Assembly (NCBI RefSeq): GCF_900116645.1
Contig: NZ_FPBO01000045.1
Coordinates: 1 to 63,936, forward strand
Direction: 5' to 3'
Origin: Pseudoduganella namucuonensis
GTDB lineage: Bacteria > Pseudomonadota > Gammaproteobacteria > Burkholderiales > Burkholderiaceae_D
DNA length: 63,936 bases
The notes under the pieces were generated by a model that was given only the letters and a program-made list of their open reading frames with translations, ran no database searches and was not told the DNA's origin. A program made the position numbers and the translations under genes. Within the stretch, counting starts at the first letter, position 1, and each line of letters opens with the position of its first letter. Of this stretch, positions 23,938 to 32,023 are shown in pieces.

Positions 23938-24711
23938 TCAGCGCACGGTGATGAGGCCGCGCGAGCAGGCGATGGCCACCGCGTGCGTGCGGTTGCTGGC
24001 ATTGAGCTTGGTCACGGCGTTGCGCAGATGGAAGCGCGCCGTCTCGTGCGAGCGCCGGATGATCAGCGCGATCTCCTCCTCCGTCTTGCCGCACGCGGCC
24101 CAACTGAGGCATTCGATTTCGCGCGCCGTGAGCGCGTTCGGATTGGCCGGGTTGACGGCGTCGCGCCGCGCGGCGTCGAGCCTGTCGATATGGCGGATGA
24201 AGGCGTGCGAGATGAGGTAGGTCGCGGCATAGGTGTCGCGGGCCTGCCGCAGCAGCTTGCCGCTGTCGCCGATGCACCATGTCACATAGCCGGACTTGCC
24301 GCCCGGACGATGCACCGGCACCGTCACCGCCCCTTCGAAGTAGCCTCGGTAATACCGCAGCACCTCGGTTTGCTCGGGCGCCAGCTTGCGGCCGCGCCAT
24401 TCCACCCCGGCGGGATCGCACTCCCACACGATCGCGTCGGCGGTGCGCCCGCACAGTTGCGTCACGGGGCAATAGCGTCCCAGTTCGCGGTCGACCCAGG
24501 CATGCACGCAGTCGGACGGCCAGCCCATGGCGGTGCCGATGAACTGGCCGTCGCTGCAGCGCGGCAGCGCCAGTTGTTCGCGATCGAGCTGAAAGGCGGC
24601 CAGGTCCCAGCCAAGTTCGGCGGCGCTTTCCGCCAGCAGCAGCGCGGCCGAGTTCAAGCTGGTCTGCGCCGACAGTTTTTCGCGGAAGCGTTCATCCCAG
24701 GTGATTTCCAT
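23938..24711 (-). CDS. LuxR-family regulator with autoinducer-binding-like domain (LuxR solo)
   Basis: The 257-residue protein has an N-terminal domain like the autoinducer-binding fold (about 15-170) and a C-terminal LuxR HTH (LTAREIECLSWAACGKTEEE, then HLRNAVTKLNASNRTHAVAI). The ATG at 24711 follows an AGGAG site. The Asp-Pro pair that holds the lactone in true AHL receptors reads Cys-Pro here (YCPVTQL), and no luxI gene is present, so the ligand is probably not a standard AHL. Placed between two catabolic operons, it likely senses a pathway compound and acts at 23521-23540. Confidence 0.85.
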   Translation of the reverse strand: MEITWDERFREKLSAQTSLNSAALLLAESAAELGWDLAAFQLDREQLALPRCSDGQFIGTAMGWPSDCVHAWVDRELGRYCPVTQLCGRTADAIVWECDPAGVEWRGRKLAPEQTEVLRYYRGYFEGAVTVPVHRPGGKSGYVTWCIGDSGKLLRQARDTYAATYLISHAFIRHIDRLDAARRDAVNPANPNALTAREIECLSWAACGKTEEEIALIIRRSHETARFHLRNAVTKLNASNRTHAVAIACSRGLITVR

Positions 24712-24786
24712 AAGTCTCCTCCGGCACTTGGGCGCGCTGCTTGCGCTCTGCTTGTGCTCTGCTCTGCAATGTAACACCAATGCTGC

Positions 24787-25743
24787 CTATAAATCCAGCA
24801 CCAGGCACTTGCTCTGCGAACGTGAACAACATGGCGTGAACTGGTCGTTCCTCGCCTTTTCCTCCTCCGTGAAATACACATCGCGATGCGCGGGAACGCC
24901 GTCGAGCACGCGCGTGATGCAGGTGCCGCATACGCCCTCCCCGCAGGAAGTGGGGACCTCGACCCCGTTCTCGGCCAGCACCGCGACGACCGTCCTGTCC
25001 GCCGGCACGGTGAAGGTCCTGCCGCTGCTGGCGACCGTCACGTCGAATGCCGCGTCGGCGGACCTGTCCTGCGCCTTGGCCGCGAAATATTCGAGGTGGA
25101 TCTGGGCGCCGCCCCACCCCAGGCCCTTGGCGGTGTCGACCACGTGCCCGATGAAGCCGCCCGGGCCGCACACATACAAGTGGGTCTCCGGATCCGGCGC
25201 CGCGAGCAGGGCCGCCAGGTCGAGCTTCTGCGACGGCGCGCCGGTGTCGAAATGGAAGCCCACGCGGTCGGCGAAGGAGGACGCCAGGATGCGTTCATGG
25301 AAGGCGGTGCGGGCCGGCTCGCGCGTGCAGTAATGCATGGCGAAGTCGGCGCCGGCGTGCGCCAGCCGCTCGGCCATGCACAGGATGGGCGTGACGCCGA
25401 TGCCGCCGGCGAACAGCAGCGAGCGCCGCGCCGGCACCAGCGGAAAATGATTCCTCGGCGCGCTGATGCGGAGCACGTCGCCCTCGTGGACGCCCTCATG
25501 CATCGCCCCGGAACCGCCGCGGGTGTGGGGGTCGCGCAGCACGCCGATCAGGTAGCGGTGCGTTTCGCGCGGATCGTTGCACAGTGAATACTGGCGCACC
25601 AGGCCATCGCACACGTGCACGTCGATGTGCGCGCCGGCGGAAAACGGCGGCAGCGGCTTGCCATCGAGCGCGGCCAGCTCGAAACCGGCGATATCCAGCG
25701 CTTCCCGGGTTTTCCTGACAACCTTGACGAAAAATTCAGTCAT
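24787..25743 (-). CDS. Phthalate dioxygenase reductase/VanB-type oxidoreductase
   Basis: The 318-residue protein is a class IA oxygenase reductase: FMN-binding domain with RQYSLCND (about 50-57), NAD-binding domain with GGIGVTPIL, and a C-terminal plant-type ferredoxin with CGEGVCGTC and a distant Cys (FTPCC). It passes electrons from NADH through FMN and [2Fe-2S] to a Rieske oxygenase. It is the only such reductase among three Rieske oxygenase genes in the window, so it may serve all of them. ATGA overlap with the upstream acyl-CoA dehydrogenase gene makes it the last gene of the long operon. Confidence 0.9.
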   Translation of the reverse strand: MTEFFVKVVRKTREALDIAGFELAALDGKPLPPFSAGAHIDVHVCDGLVRQYSLCNDPRETHRYLIGVLRDPHTRGGSGAMHEGVHEGDVLRISAPRNHFPLVPARRSLLFAGGIGVTPILCMAERLAHAGADFAMHYCTREPARTAFHERILASSFADRVGFHFDTGAPSQKLDLAALLAAPDPETHLYVCGPGGFIGHVVDTAKGLGWGGAQIHLEYFAAKAQDRSADAAFDVTVASSGRTFTVPADRTVVAVLAENGVEVPTSCGEGVCGTCITRVLDGVPAHRDVYFTEEEKARNDQFTPCCSRSQSKCLVLDL

Positions 25744-26915
25744 GACGCGTCTCCCCGCCGCGGCGCCATCAGTTTCCTGGCGATGCTCCAGCGGTGCACC
25801 TCGCTGGGACCGTCGTAGATGCGGAAGGCGCGCATGTCCTTGAAGATGCGCATGACGATGCTTTCGCCGGTCACGCCGCGCCCGCCGAGTATCTGCACGC
25901 AGCGGTCCACCACGCGCCATTCCGCCTCCGAACAGGACACCTTGGCCAGGCTCGACTCGATATTGCCCCTGCCGCCCTGGTCGAGCAGCCAGGCGGTATG
26001 CCAGATGTGCAGCCGGGCGTTCAGCAAGTCGATCTCGTTATCGGCGAGCATGAAGCCGACGCCTTCGTGCTCGCCCAGCGCCTTGCCGAACGCCTGCCGT
26101 TCGCGCGCGTAGGCGAGCGCCACGTCATGCGCGCGGCGCGCCTGGCCCAGCCAGCGCATGCAATGGGTCAGCCGCGCCGGCGCCAGGCGCACCTGGGCGT
26201 AGCGGAAGCCCTTGCCGATCTCGCCCAGCACGTCGCCGGCCGGCACGCGCAGGTTCTCGAACGTCAGCACGCCGTGGCCGCCGGTGAAGCAGGAGTCGAG
26301 GGAGTCCATCAGGCGCTCGAGCCGGATCCCGGGCCTGTCCATATCGGACAGGAACATCGTCGCCGAGCCGTCTTCCATTTTGGCCATGATGATGGCGAAC
26401 GACGCGCCCAGGGCGCCGGTGATGAACCACTTGGTGCCGTTGATGACGTAATGGTCGCCGTCCCGGGTGGCGGTGGTGGCCAGCATGGACGGGTCGGCCC
26501 CGGCGCCGGGCGCCGGCTCCGTCATCGCGAAGCAGGAGCGGATGCGGCCGGCGGCCAATGGACGCAGCCAGCGCTCCTTTTGCGCCTCCGTGGCGACGGC
26601 CTCCATCAGGTGGATATTGCCCTCGTCCGGCGCGTGGATGTTCATGGCGACCGGGCCCAGCGGCGAATAGCCGGCTTCCTCGAAAACGATGGCCTTGGCC
26701 ACGTGGTCCAGGCCGAGTCCGCCCATGTCGGGGGACGCGTGCGGCGTCAGCAGGCCGGCGGCGCGCGCCTTTTCGACCAGTTCGGCGCGCAGGCTCTCGG
26801 ACGGGCCGTGCGCGGTGTTGCGCTCGTCGCGCTCGTACGGCATGACTTCCCGCGCGATGAAGTCGCGGGTGCGCTGCTGTAACTCCAGCAGCGAGGAGGA
26901 AAGGGAAAAGTCCAT
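25740..26915 (-). CDS. ACAD10/11-like acyl-CoA dehydrogenase
   Basis: The 391-residue protein has the acyl-CoA dehydrogenase fold with CFAMTEPAPGAGADPSML, GTKWFITGALGA and a C-terminal GPSEVHRWSIARKL. The segment ARLTHCMRWLG and the overall course match the ACAD10/ACAD11 branch. In that branch, and in LvaC of the levulinate pathway, the dehydrogenase domain works with a kinase on 4-hydroxyacyl-CoA: the 4-OH is phosphorylated and the phosphate is eliminated. The kinase-like gene lies directly upstream (3-bp gap). The role is inferred from the family and the pair. Confidence 0.8.
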   Translation of the reverse strand: MDFSLSSSLLELQQRTRDFIAREVMPYERDERNTAHGPSESLRAELVEKARAAGLLTPHASPDMGGLGLDHVAKAIVFEEAGYSPLGPVAMNIHAPDEGNIHLMEAVATEAQKERWLRPLAAGRIRSCFAMTEPAPGAGADPSMLATTATRDGDHYVINGTKWFITGALGASFAIIMAKMEDGSATMFLSDMDRPGIRLERLMDSLDSCFTGGHGVLTFENLRVPAGDVLGEIGKGFRYAQVRLAPARLTHCMRWLGQARRAHDVALAYARERQAFGKALGEHEGVGFMLADNEIDLLNARLHIWHTAWLLDQGGRGNIESSLAKVSCSEAEWRVVDRCVQILGGRGVTGESIVMRIFKDMRAFRIYDGPSEVHRWSIARKLMAPRRGDAS

Positions 26916-26918
26916 GGT

Positions 26919-28028
26919 CTAGAAGGATGCGCCTTGGGCGACGGTATGGGTGAATTCGAGGATGCCGTCGGCAAGTTCGCCGAAGGCCGCGTAGCGCGGG
27001 TCTTGCGTCGCGCCCTGCCGGTATCGCGCGTGCAATTGATGAAAGATCACGGCCAGCTTGAACATCGCCAGCACGCGGTAAAAGCGGAAATCGGACAGGT
27101 CGCGCCCGGTCGCCCTGGCATAGGCCAGCGCCGCCTGTTCGCGCGTCGGAAAGCCCGGCTGCGCGGTCGGCATCTGGCGCAAGGCCTGCATCGCGGGCGG
27201 GTCGCCCGCCTCGGTCCAGTAGCTGAGCGTCGTGGCCAGGTCGAACAACGCATCGCCGCGCGTGCACTGGTCCCAGTCCAGCACGGCGACCGGCGCCAGC
27301 GTGGTCCCGTCGAGCAGGATATTATCGAGCTTGATGTCGTTGTGCAGCAGCGCGAACGGGCCGTCCGGCACCCGGTGCGCGCGCAGCCAGGCCGTTAGCG
27401 CCGGAATCAGCGGCGACGTGGCACCCTCGGTGGCGAGCAGCGCCCGCTTGCTCCAGCCCTCCACGGCGCGCTCCAGGAAACCCCGCGGCCGGCCGAGATC
27501 GCCCAGGCCCAACGCATCGGTGTCGAGGGCGTGCAGCCGCACCAGCACGTCGATCATCGTCGCGCCCAGGCGGGCGCCTATGCCCGGCAGCGCGGACAGC
27601 GCGTCCGGCAAGGCGCCGCGCACCGCGAAGCCGCGGCGGAACTCGATGATCTGGAACGGCGCGCCCAGCACCTCGGCATCCGCGCCCAGATACAGCGCCC
27701 GGGGCGCCAGGTCCAGTCCCTCGGACACGCGCGCCAGGATGCCGAACTCGCGCGCCATGTCGAAGGCGCCGGGCGGCAGTTCCCCCGGCGGCGGGCGGCG
27801 CAGCACCGCTTCGCGGCCGTCCACCAGCACCAGGTAGTTCAGGTTGGCCAGCCCGCCAGAGAACTGGCGCGGCGGCTCGGCCAGCGACAATTCCATGCCA
27901 TGTCGCGCCAGATGGCCGGCCAGCCGCGCCCAGTCCTGGGGCACGCTGTCGGCGGCCGCGCGCAGTTGCGGCGACGTGTCGACCAGGGGTTCACTCATCG
28001 AAGCCTCGCTCATATGGTTTCCGCTCAT
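26919..28028 (-). CDS. APH-family phosphotransferase (ACAD10/11 kinase domain/LvaA-like)
   Basis: The 369-residue protein has the aminoglycoside-phosphotransferase fold: a nucleotide loop (FSGGLANLNYLV), then LLHNDIKLDNILLDG (catalytic loop, Asp) and VLDWDQCTRGDALFDLATTL (metal-binding Asp), with a PPPGELPPGAFDM stretch typical of ACAD10/11 kinase domains. In LvaA and ACAD11 this domain phosphorylates the hydroxyl of 4-hydroxyacyl-CoA. It overlaps the CoA ligase by ATGA and is followed by its presumed partner dehydrogenase. Antibiotic resistance is most unlikely in this context. Several ATGs lie within the first 11 codons, so the exact start is uncertain. Confidence 0.8.
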   Translation of the reverse strand: MSGNHMSEASMSEPLVDTSPQLRAAADSVPQDWARLAGHLARHGMELSLAEPPRQFSGGLANLNYLVLVDGREAVLRRPPPGELPPGAFDMAREFGILARVSEGLDLAPRALYLGADAEVLGAPFQIIEFRRGFAVRGALPDALSALPGIGARLGATMIDVLVRLHALDTDALGLGDLGRPRGFLERAVEGWSKRALLATEGATSPLIPALTAWLRAHRVPDGPFALLHNDIKLDNILLDGTTLAPVAVLDWDQCTRGDALFDLATTLSYWTEAGDPPAMQALRQMPTAQPGFPTREQAALAYARATGRDLSDFRFYRVLAMFKLAVIFHQLHARYRQGATQDPRYAAFGELADGILEFTHTVAQGASF

Positions 28029-29677
28029 ACCGCGCTCCTCTCCGCCTGCAGCCGCGCGCGGATGTCCTCGCGCAGCCGGTCCTTGCGGATCTTGCCGGTC
28101 GGGGTGCGCGGCAGGGCGTCAAGCACCACCAGGCGCTCGGGATACTTCTGCCTCGCCACGCCGTTCGCGCCCACATGGGCGACCAGCCGCTCGAAGTCGA
28201 GCGCCTGGCCCGCCTTGAGCGTGACGAAGGCGCACACCGTCTCGCCCAGGCGTTCGTGCGGCATGGCGACCACCGCCGCCTCGTCGATGGCGGCGTGCCG
28301 ATGCAGGATGTCTTCCACTTCCTTGGCGCTGATCTTCTCGCCGCCGCGGTTGATCAAGTCCTTCTTGCGCCCGGTGATGACGATCGCGCGCTCCGGCGTC
28401 ACGTGCCCGAGGTCGCCGGTGCGGAAGTATCCGTCCTCGTCGAAACTCTCGGCGGTTTGCAGCGGGTCCGCGTAGCCGATCATCATCGCCGGCCCGCGCG
28501 CGCAGATCTCGCCTTCGATGCCGGGGGGCAGGTCGCGGCCGTCGTCGTCCACCACCCGCACCTCGTAATGCACGATTTCACCGTCGGTCTCGGCGGCCAG
28601 GTCGACCTGGCCGTCGCCGACGAAACCGAGCGTCGTCAAGGGCACCTCGCTGGCCCCGAACACGCGGAACGCCTTGCAGTTCTCGAGCACCTCGCGCGAC
28701 TTGCGTATCAGCGCGGGCGGCACGGCGGCGCCGCCGCAGGCATAGCTGCGCAGCGACGGCAGGCGCTTGCCCTGTCGCGCCGCCTCGGCCAACAACTCCT
28801 GCAGGAAGGGCGTCGCCCCCATGCTCATCGTGGCCTGTTCGCGCTCGATCAGCGCCACCCCCTCGGCGGCGTTCCAGCGCTCCATGAACACGGCCCGCAT
28901 GCCGGACTGGATCGGCAATTCCAGTCCCGAGCCGTAACCGGTGATGTGCGTGACCGGCGAGGCCATCAGCATCGTATCGCCCTCGCCCTGCCCCCAATGC
29001 TCGATCGCGCGGCGCACCGCGTACTCCATGCTGTTATGCGAATGCAGCACGCCCTTGGGACGCCCGGTGGTGCCCGAGGTGTACAGGATCAGCTTGACCG
29101 CGTTCGGGTCGACCGCCGGCGCGCTCCCGAGCTGGTTGCCGGCTCCCACCAGCGCCTCGTAGCCGCGGGCGTCACGCTCTCCCGGCGCCAGGCGCACCGG
29201 ACAGATAAGTTTCAGCGCCGGCAGTTGCGGCGCGAGGCGCCGCATCATCGCCATGTAATCGACGCCCCGGTACTCGCCCGGCACGAAAGCCGCCTTGACG
29301 CCGGCATCGGCCAGCATGTAGGCCAGCTCCGCGTCCCGGTAGATCGGCACGATGGGCGCCACCACCAGGCCCAGCATGGCGGCGGCCAGATCGATCACCA
29401 GCGCCTCGACCCAGTTCGGCAGCTGGAAGCTCACCACGTCGCCGGGCCGCAGCCCCATCGCGCGCAGGCTCCCGGCCAGCGCGTCGGCGTCGGCCACCAG
29501 CTCGCCTATGGTCCAGGCCCGCCCTTCGAACACGTGCGTCACGCGCCGCGGATCGCGCGCCGCCAGCGCGCGCGCCATGTCGCCGATGGTCTGGTTGCGC
29601 CACGCGCCGCTCCCCACGTGTTCGGCGATCAGCGCGTCGTCGAGGCGCACCCGCCAGCCGCTTACATCGGTACGCAT
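28025..29677 (-). CDS. AMP-dependent acyl-CoA synthetase/ligase
   Basis: The 550-residue adenylating enzyme has the P-loop-like LILYTSGTTGRPKGV (about 185-200), the GYADPLQTAESFDEDG and YFRTGDLGHV motifs and the C-terminal PRTPTGKIRKDRLRED Lys. It activates a carboxylic acid to its CoA thioester and resembles cyclohexanecarboxylate- and medium-chain acid ligases. It provides the CoA-ester entry into this operon. It starts 16 bp inside the upstream dehydrogenase gene (overlap) and is coupled by ATGA to the kinase gene. The acid it activates is not known. Confidence 0.9.
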   Translation of the reverse strand: MRTDVSGWRVRLDDALIAEHVGSGAWRNQTIGDMARALAARDPRRVTHVFEGRAWTIGELVADADALAGSLRAMGLRPGDVVSFQLPNWVEALVIDLAAAMLGLVVAPIVPIYRDAELAYMLADAGVKAAFVPGEYRGVDYMAMMRRLAPQLPALKLICPVRLAPGERDARGYEALVGAGNQLGSAPAVDPNAVKLILYTSGTTGRPKGVLHSHNSMEYAVRRAIEHWGQGEGDTMLMASPVTHITGYGSGLELPIQSGMRAVFMERWNAAEGVALIEREQATMSMGATPFLQELLAEAARQGKRLPSLRSYACGGAAVPPALIRKSREVLENCKAFRVFGASEVPLTTLGFVGDGQVDLAAETDGEIVHYEVRVVDDDGRDLPPGIEGEICARGPAMMIGYADPLQTAESFDEDGYFRTGDLGHVTPERAIVITGRKKDLINRGGEKISAKEVEDILHRHAAIDEAAVVAMPHERLGETVCAFVTLKAGQALDFERLVAHVGANGVARQKYPERLVVLDALPRTPTGKIRKDRLREDIRARLQAERSAV

Positions 29678-30774
29678 TGCCGCTCTCCCGGTTGTCCCGC
29701 CGTCAGTGCATGCTCCGTGAACCGCTCCATGTGCTGGTCGCGTCCGCCGAACAGGCTGTCGATCGTCATCGCGCGCCGGAAGTAGTGGCTGACATCGAGT
29801 TCCTCGGTGATGCCCAGCCCGCCATGCATTTGCACCGCGTCGTTGGCGGCCCGCCGCACGGCCGCGCCGATGTAGGCGCGCGCGCCGCTGACGACGCGTT
29901 CGCGTTCAGCCAGCGGCAACACCAGCGCCTCCTGGGCGGCGCTGGCCAGCGCACGCGTTTCCTCCTGCAGCAAATACATGTCCACCATGCGATGCTGCAA
30001 GACCTGGTTGGTGCCGATCGGCTTGCCGAACTGCTTGCGAATCTTGAGGTAGCCGCAAGTGATAGTCACCAGGCTGGAGATCACGCCGTAAGCCTCGGCG
30101 CAGAGCGCCACCGCCGCTTCGTCGAGCGCAAGGGCGATCGCGTCTTGCGCCGGCCGGCCCGCCTCGCCCAGCAATTCCGCCCGGCTTCCCTCGAAGCGCA
30201 GCCTGGCCGCGCCGCGGCCATCGACCAGGCGATAGCCGCCGCACACCAGGTCCCCGGCGGCGACCATGCACAGCACTGTGTCGCCCTCCTGGTTGCGGGC
30301 CGAGACGATCACGCGGTCGGCGATGTCGCCATGCAGCACGCCGATCTTGGCGCCCGTCAGCCGTCCATCGCGCCATACGCAGGCCGCGCCGGCGTCGTCC
30401 TCGTGGGCGAACGCCAGCTTCACGGAGCCGTCGGCCAGTCTCGGCAGCCATGCCTGCCGTTGCGCGGCGCTGCCTTGGCGCAGCAGCAAGCCGGTGCCCA
30501 GCACCGCGCTGGCGAGCAGCGGCTCGAGCAGCAGGCGGCTGCCGGCCGATTCCATCAGCACGCCGATGGCGGCGGCGTCGGCGTCGATGCCGCCCTCGTC
30601 CTCCGGCAGGCGCAATGCCAGCCAGCCGAAATCGGCGTAATCGCGCCAGGCCCGCGCGCTGAAACCCGGCCCCTGCCCGAGCACTTGGGCGCGTTCGAGA
30701 AAGTCGTAATGGTCGGCGGTGTAGCGCTGCGCGGCGTCGCGCAGCATGGAGATGGTGTCGTGGTCGGTATTCAT
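29662..30774 (-). CDS. Acyl-CoA dehydrogenase, small (PimD/FadE27-like) subunit
   Basis: The 370-residue protein belongs to the acyl-CoA dehydrogenase superfamily, but its C-terminal half (MHGGLGITEELDVSHYFRRA, then FGGRDQHMERF) is typical of the small subunit of two-subunit enzymes such as pimeloyl-CoA or steroid FadE26/27-type dehydrogenases. The large partner is the next gene upstream (31995-33200), now separated from it by a TnpB element. The start at 30774 follows a CGGAG site that sits directly beside the element's left end. Transcription of this and the five genes after it may therefore depend on read-through. Confidence 0.8.
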   Translation of the reverse strand: MNTDHDTISMLRDAAQRYTADHYDFLERAQVLGQGPGFSARAWRDYADFGWLALRLPEDEGGIDADAAAIGVLMESAGSRLLLEPLLASAVLGTGLLLRQGSAAQRQAWLPRLADGSVKLAFAHEDDAGAACVWRDGRLTGAKIGVLHGDIADRVIVSARNQEGDTVLCMVAAGDLVCGGYRLVDGRGAARLRFEGSRAELLGEAGRPAQDAIALALDEAAVALCAEAYGVISSLVTITCGYLKIRKQFGKPIGTNQVLQHRMVDMYLLQEETRALASAAQEALVLPLAERERVVSGARAYIGAAVRRAANDAVQMHGGLGITEELDVSHYFRRAMTIDSLFGGRDQHMERFTEHALTAGQPGERQCVPM

Positions 30775-30788
30775 CTGATTTTGCTCCG

Positions 30789-31998
30789 AGAAACTTCTTC
30801 CTTCAGGACGGGGAGTGAAAGGAGTCGACGGCGAATTGCGGAGCAATTCGGGCTCCGTGAAGAGCCATGCCGGAGCCGTCGAACTCGCGTTGGTTAAAAC
30901 GGGAACCAGTTCCAGCTCTGCTGGTCAAACAAGTATGAAACTGGTCTATCGTTATCGCGTGAAGTCGCTGGCCGGCCTGCTGAACCAGCAGGCGCGGGCG
31001 GTCAACTTCGTTTGGAACTACTGCAACGAAAGGCAGAAGGACGCGCTGCGTTTCAATCGCCGCTGGCACTCCGGTTTCGACCTGATCAAACTGACCACCG
31101 GTTGCAGCAAGGAACTGGGTCTGCACTCGGGCACGGTCAACGACGTGTGCCAGCAGTACGCCAAATCGCGCAGCCAGTCGCGCCGTCCCTACCTGCGCTT
31201 CCGTGGTCGAAAGACGCTGGGCTGGGTCCCGCTCAAGGGGCGCGAGCTGAAGCGGGAAGGCAATGCCTTCCGCTTCGCCGGCAACACTTTCCGGGTGTTT
31301 TACTCGCGCCCGCTGCCTGAGTGGAAAATCCTTGACGGCACCAACTTTTCCCGCGACCGCCGTGGGAACTGGTTCCTGAACATCGTGCTGGAGGTGCTGG
31401 AAGCACCGGCAAGAATGCCGGAACGTGGTGTCGGCATCGATCTGGGCCTGAAGGATCTTGCTACGCTGTCGAATGGCGAAAAAATCGAAGCGCCGCGCAT
31501 TTACCGCGACGCCGAGGCGGCGCTGGCGGTGGCGCAACGCGCCCGCAAGAGACGACGGGTAACGGCCATCCACACGAAGATCGCCAATCGCCGGCGCGAT
31601 TTTCTTCACAAGTGTTCCACCCGCATGGTGCGCGACTTCGACTACATCGTGGTCGGCAATGTCCAAGCCGCCACGCTGGCCAAAACCCGCATGGCGAAGT
31701 CGGTGCTGGACGCGGGCTGGTCGTGCTTCCGCAATCAACTGGCGTACAAGGCCGTTAAGCATGGCGTCTGGTTCGAGGAAGTGGACGAACGTTTCACCAC
31801 CCAGGTCTGCTCGAACTGCGGCACTTTGCCGGAGTCCAGGCCGAAAGGTATCGCGGACCTTGGAGTAAGAGAATGGCGATGTGGCGATTGCGGTGCTGAA
31901 CATGATCGTGATCTCAATGCTGCGTTAAACATTCTCCGTCGCGGACGTGCGACGCTGGCTGCAGGAATTCCCGTCCTTTCGGACGGGGAGGACGTCAA
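30789..31998 (+). mobile_element. TnpB-only insertion element (IS200/IS605 superfamily, IS1341-like)
   Basis: An insertion of about 1.2 kb carrying only tnpB on the plus strand lies inside a minus-strand operon. Both ends contain GGACGGGGAG (30806-30815 and 31981-31990). The right end has a perfect hairpin and the left has a weaker one around 30799-30823. There is no tnpA in the window, so movement needs a Y1 transposase in trans. Exact borders are uncertain by about 10 bp; the element left both flanking dehydrogenase genes intact. Confidence 0.75.
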
Positions 31999-32023
31999 AG
32001 CCCCAGCACAGCCTTCGCGATGA
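30935..32023 (+). CDS. tnpB: RNA-guided endonuclease TnpB
   Basis: From the ATG at 30935 the protein has 362 residues: an N-terminal HTH/WED-like region beginning MKLVYRYRVKSLAG, a RuvC domain with GIDLGLKD (D169) and DRDLNAALN (D326), and a zinc finger CSNC...CGDC (Cys 292, 295, 316, 319). The second RuvC acidic residue is not at its usual place: the strand reads YIVVGNV, with Gly where most TnpBs have Glu. TnpB uses an RNA from the element's right end to cut DNA at the donor site. The last 9 codons run into the downstream dehydrogenase gene on the other strand. Confidence 0.9.
   Translation: MKLVYRYRVKSLAGLLNQQARAVNFVWNYCNERQKDALRFNRRWHSGFDLIKLTTGCSKELGLHSGTVNDVCQQYAKSRSQSRRPYLRFRGRKTLGWVPLKGRELKREGNAFRFAGNTFRVFYSRPLPEWKILDGTNFSRDRRGNWFLNIVLEVLEAPARMPERGVGIDLGLKDLATLSNGEKIEAPRIYRDAEAALAVAQRARKRRRVTAIHTKIANRRRDFLHKCSTRMVRDFDYIVVGNVQAATLAKTRMAKSVLDAGWSCFRNQLAYKAVKHGVWFEEVDERFTTQVCSNCGTLPESRPKGIADLGVREWRCGDCGAEHDRDLNAALNILRRGRATLAAGIPVLSDGEDVKAPAQPSR
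31970..31987 (+). repeat. Right-end hairpin of the TnpB element (likely part of the omega/reRNA)
   Basis: CCCGTCC (31970-31976), TTTC loop and GGACGGG (31981-31987) form a perfect 7-bp stem at the 3' end of tnpB. Right ends of such elements give rise to the guide RNA used by TnpB, whose guide part would start just past the element border near 31998. Confidence 0.6.

Noticed and set aside
23938..24711. Complete quorum-sensing pair
   Set aside because: No luxI-type synthase on either side, and the conserved Asp of AHL receptors is replaced.
26919..28028. Possible aminoglycoside resistance phosphotransferase
   Set aside because: The kinase fold is right, but the close partner dehydrogenase, the CoA ligase and the ACAD10/11-like features point to acyl-CoA metabolism.
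30935..32023. TnpB as a Cas12 effector
   Set aside because: Short length, IS-like ends on both sides and no CRISPR array or cas genes.
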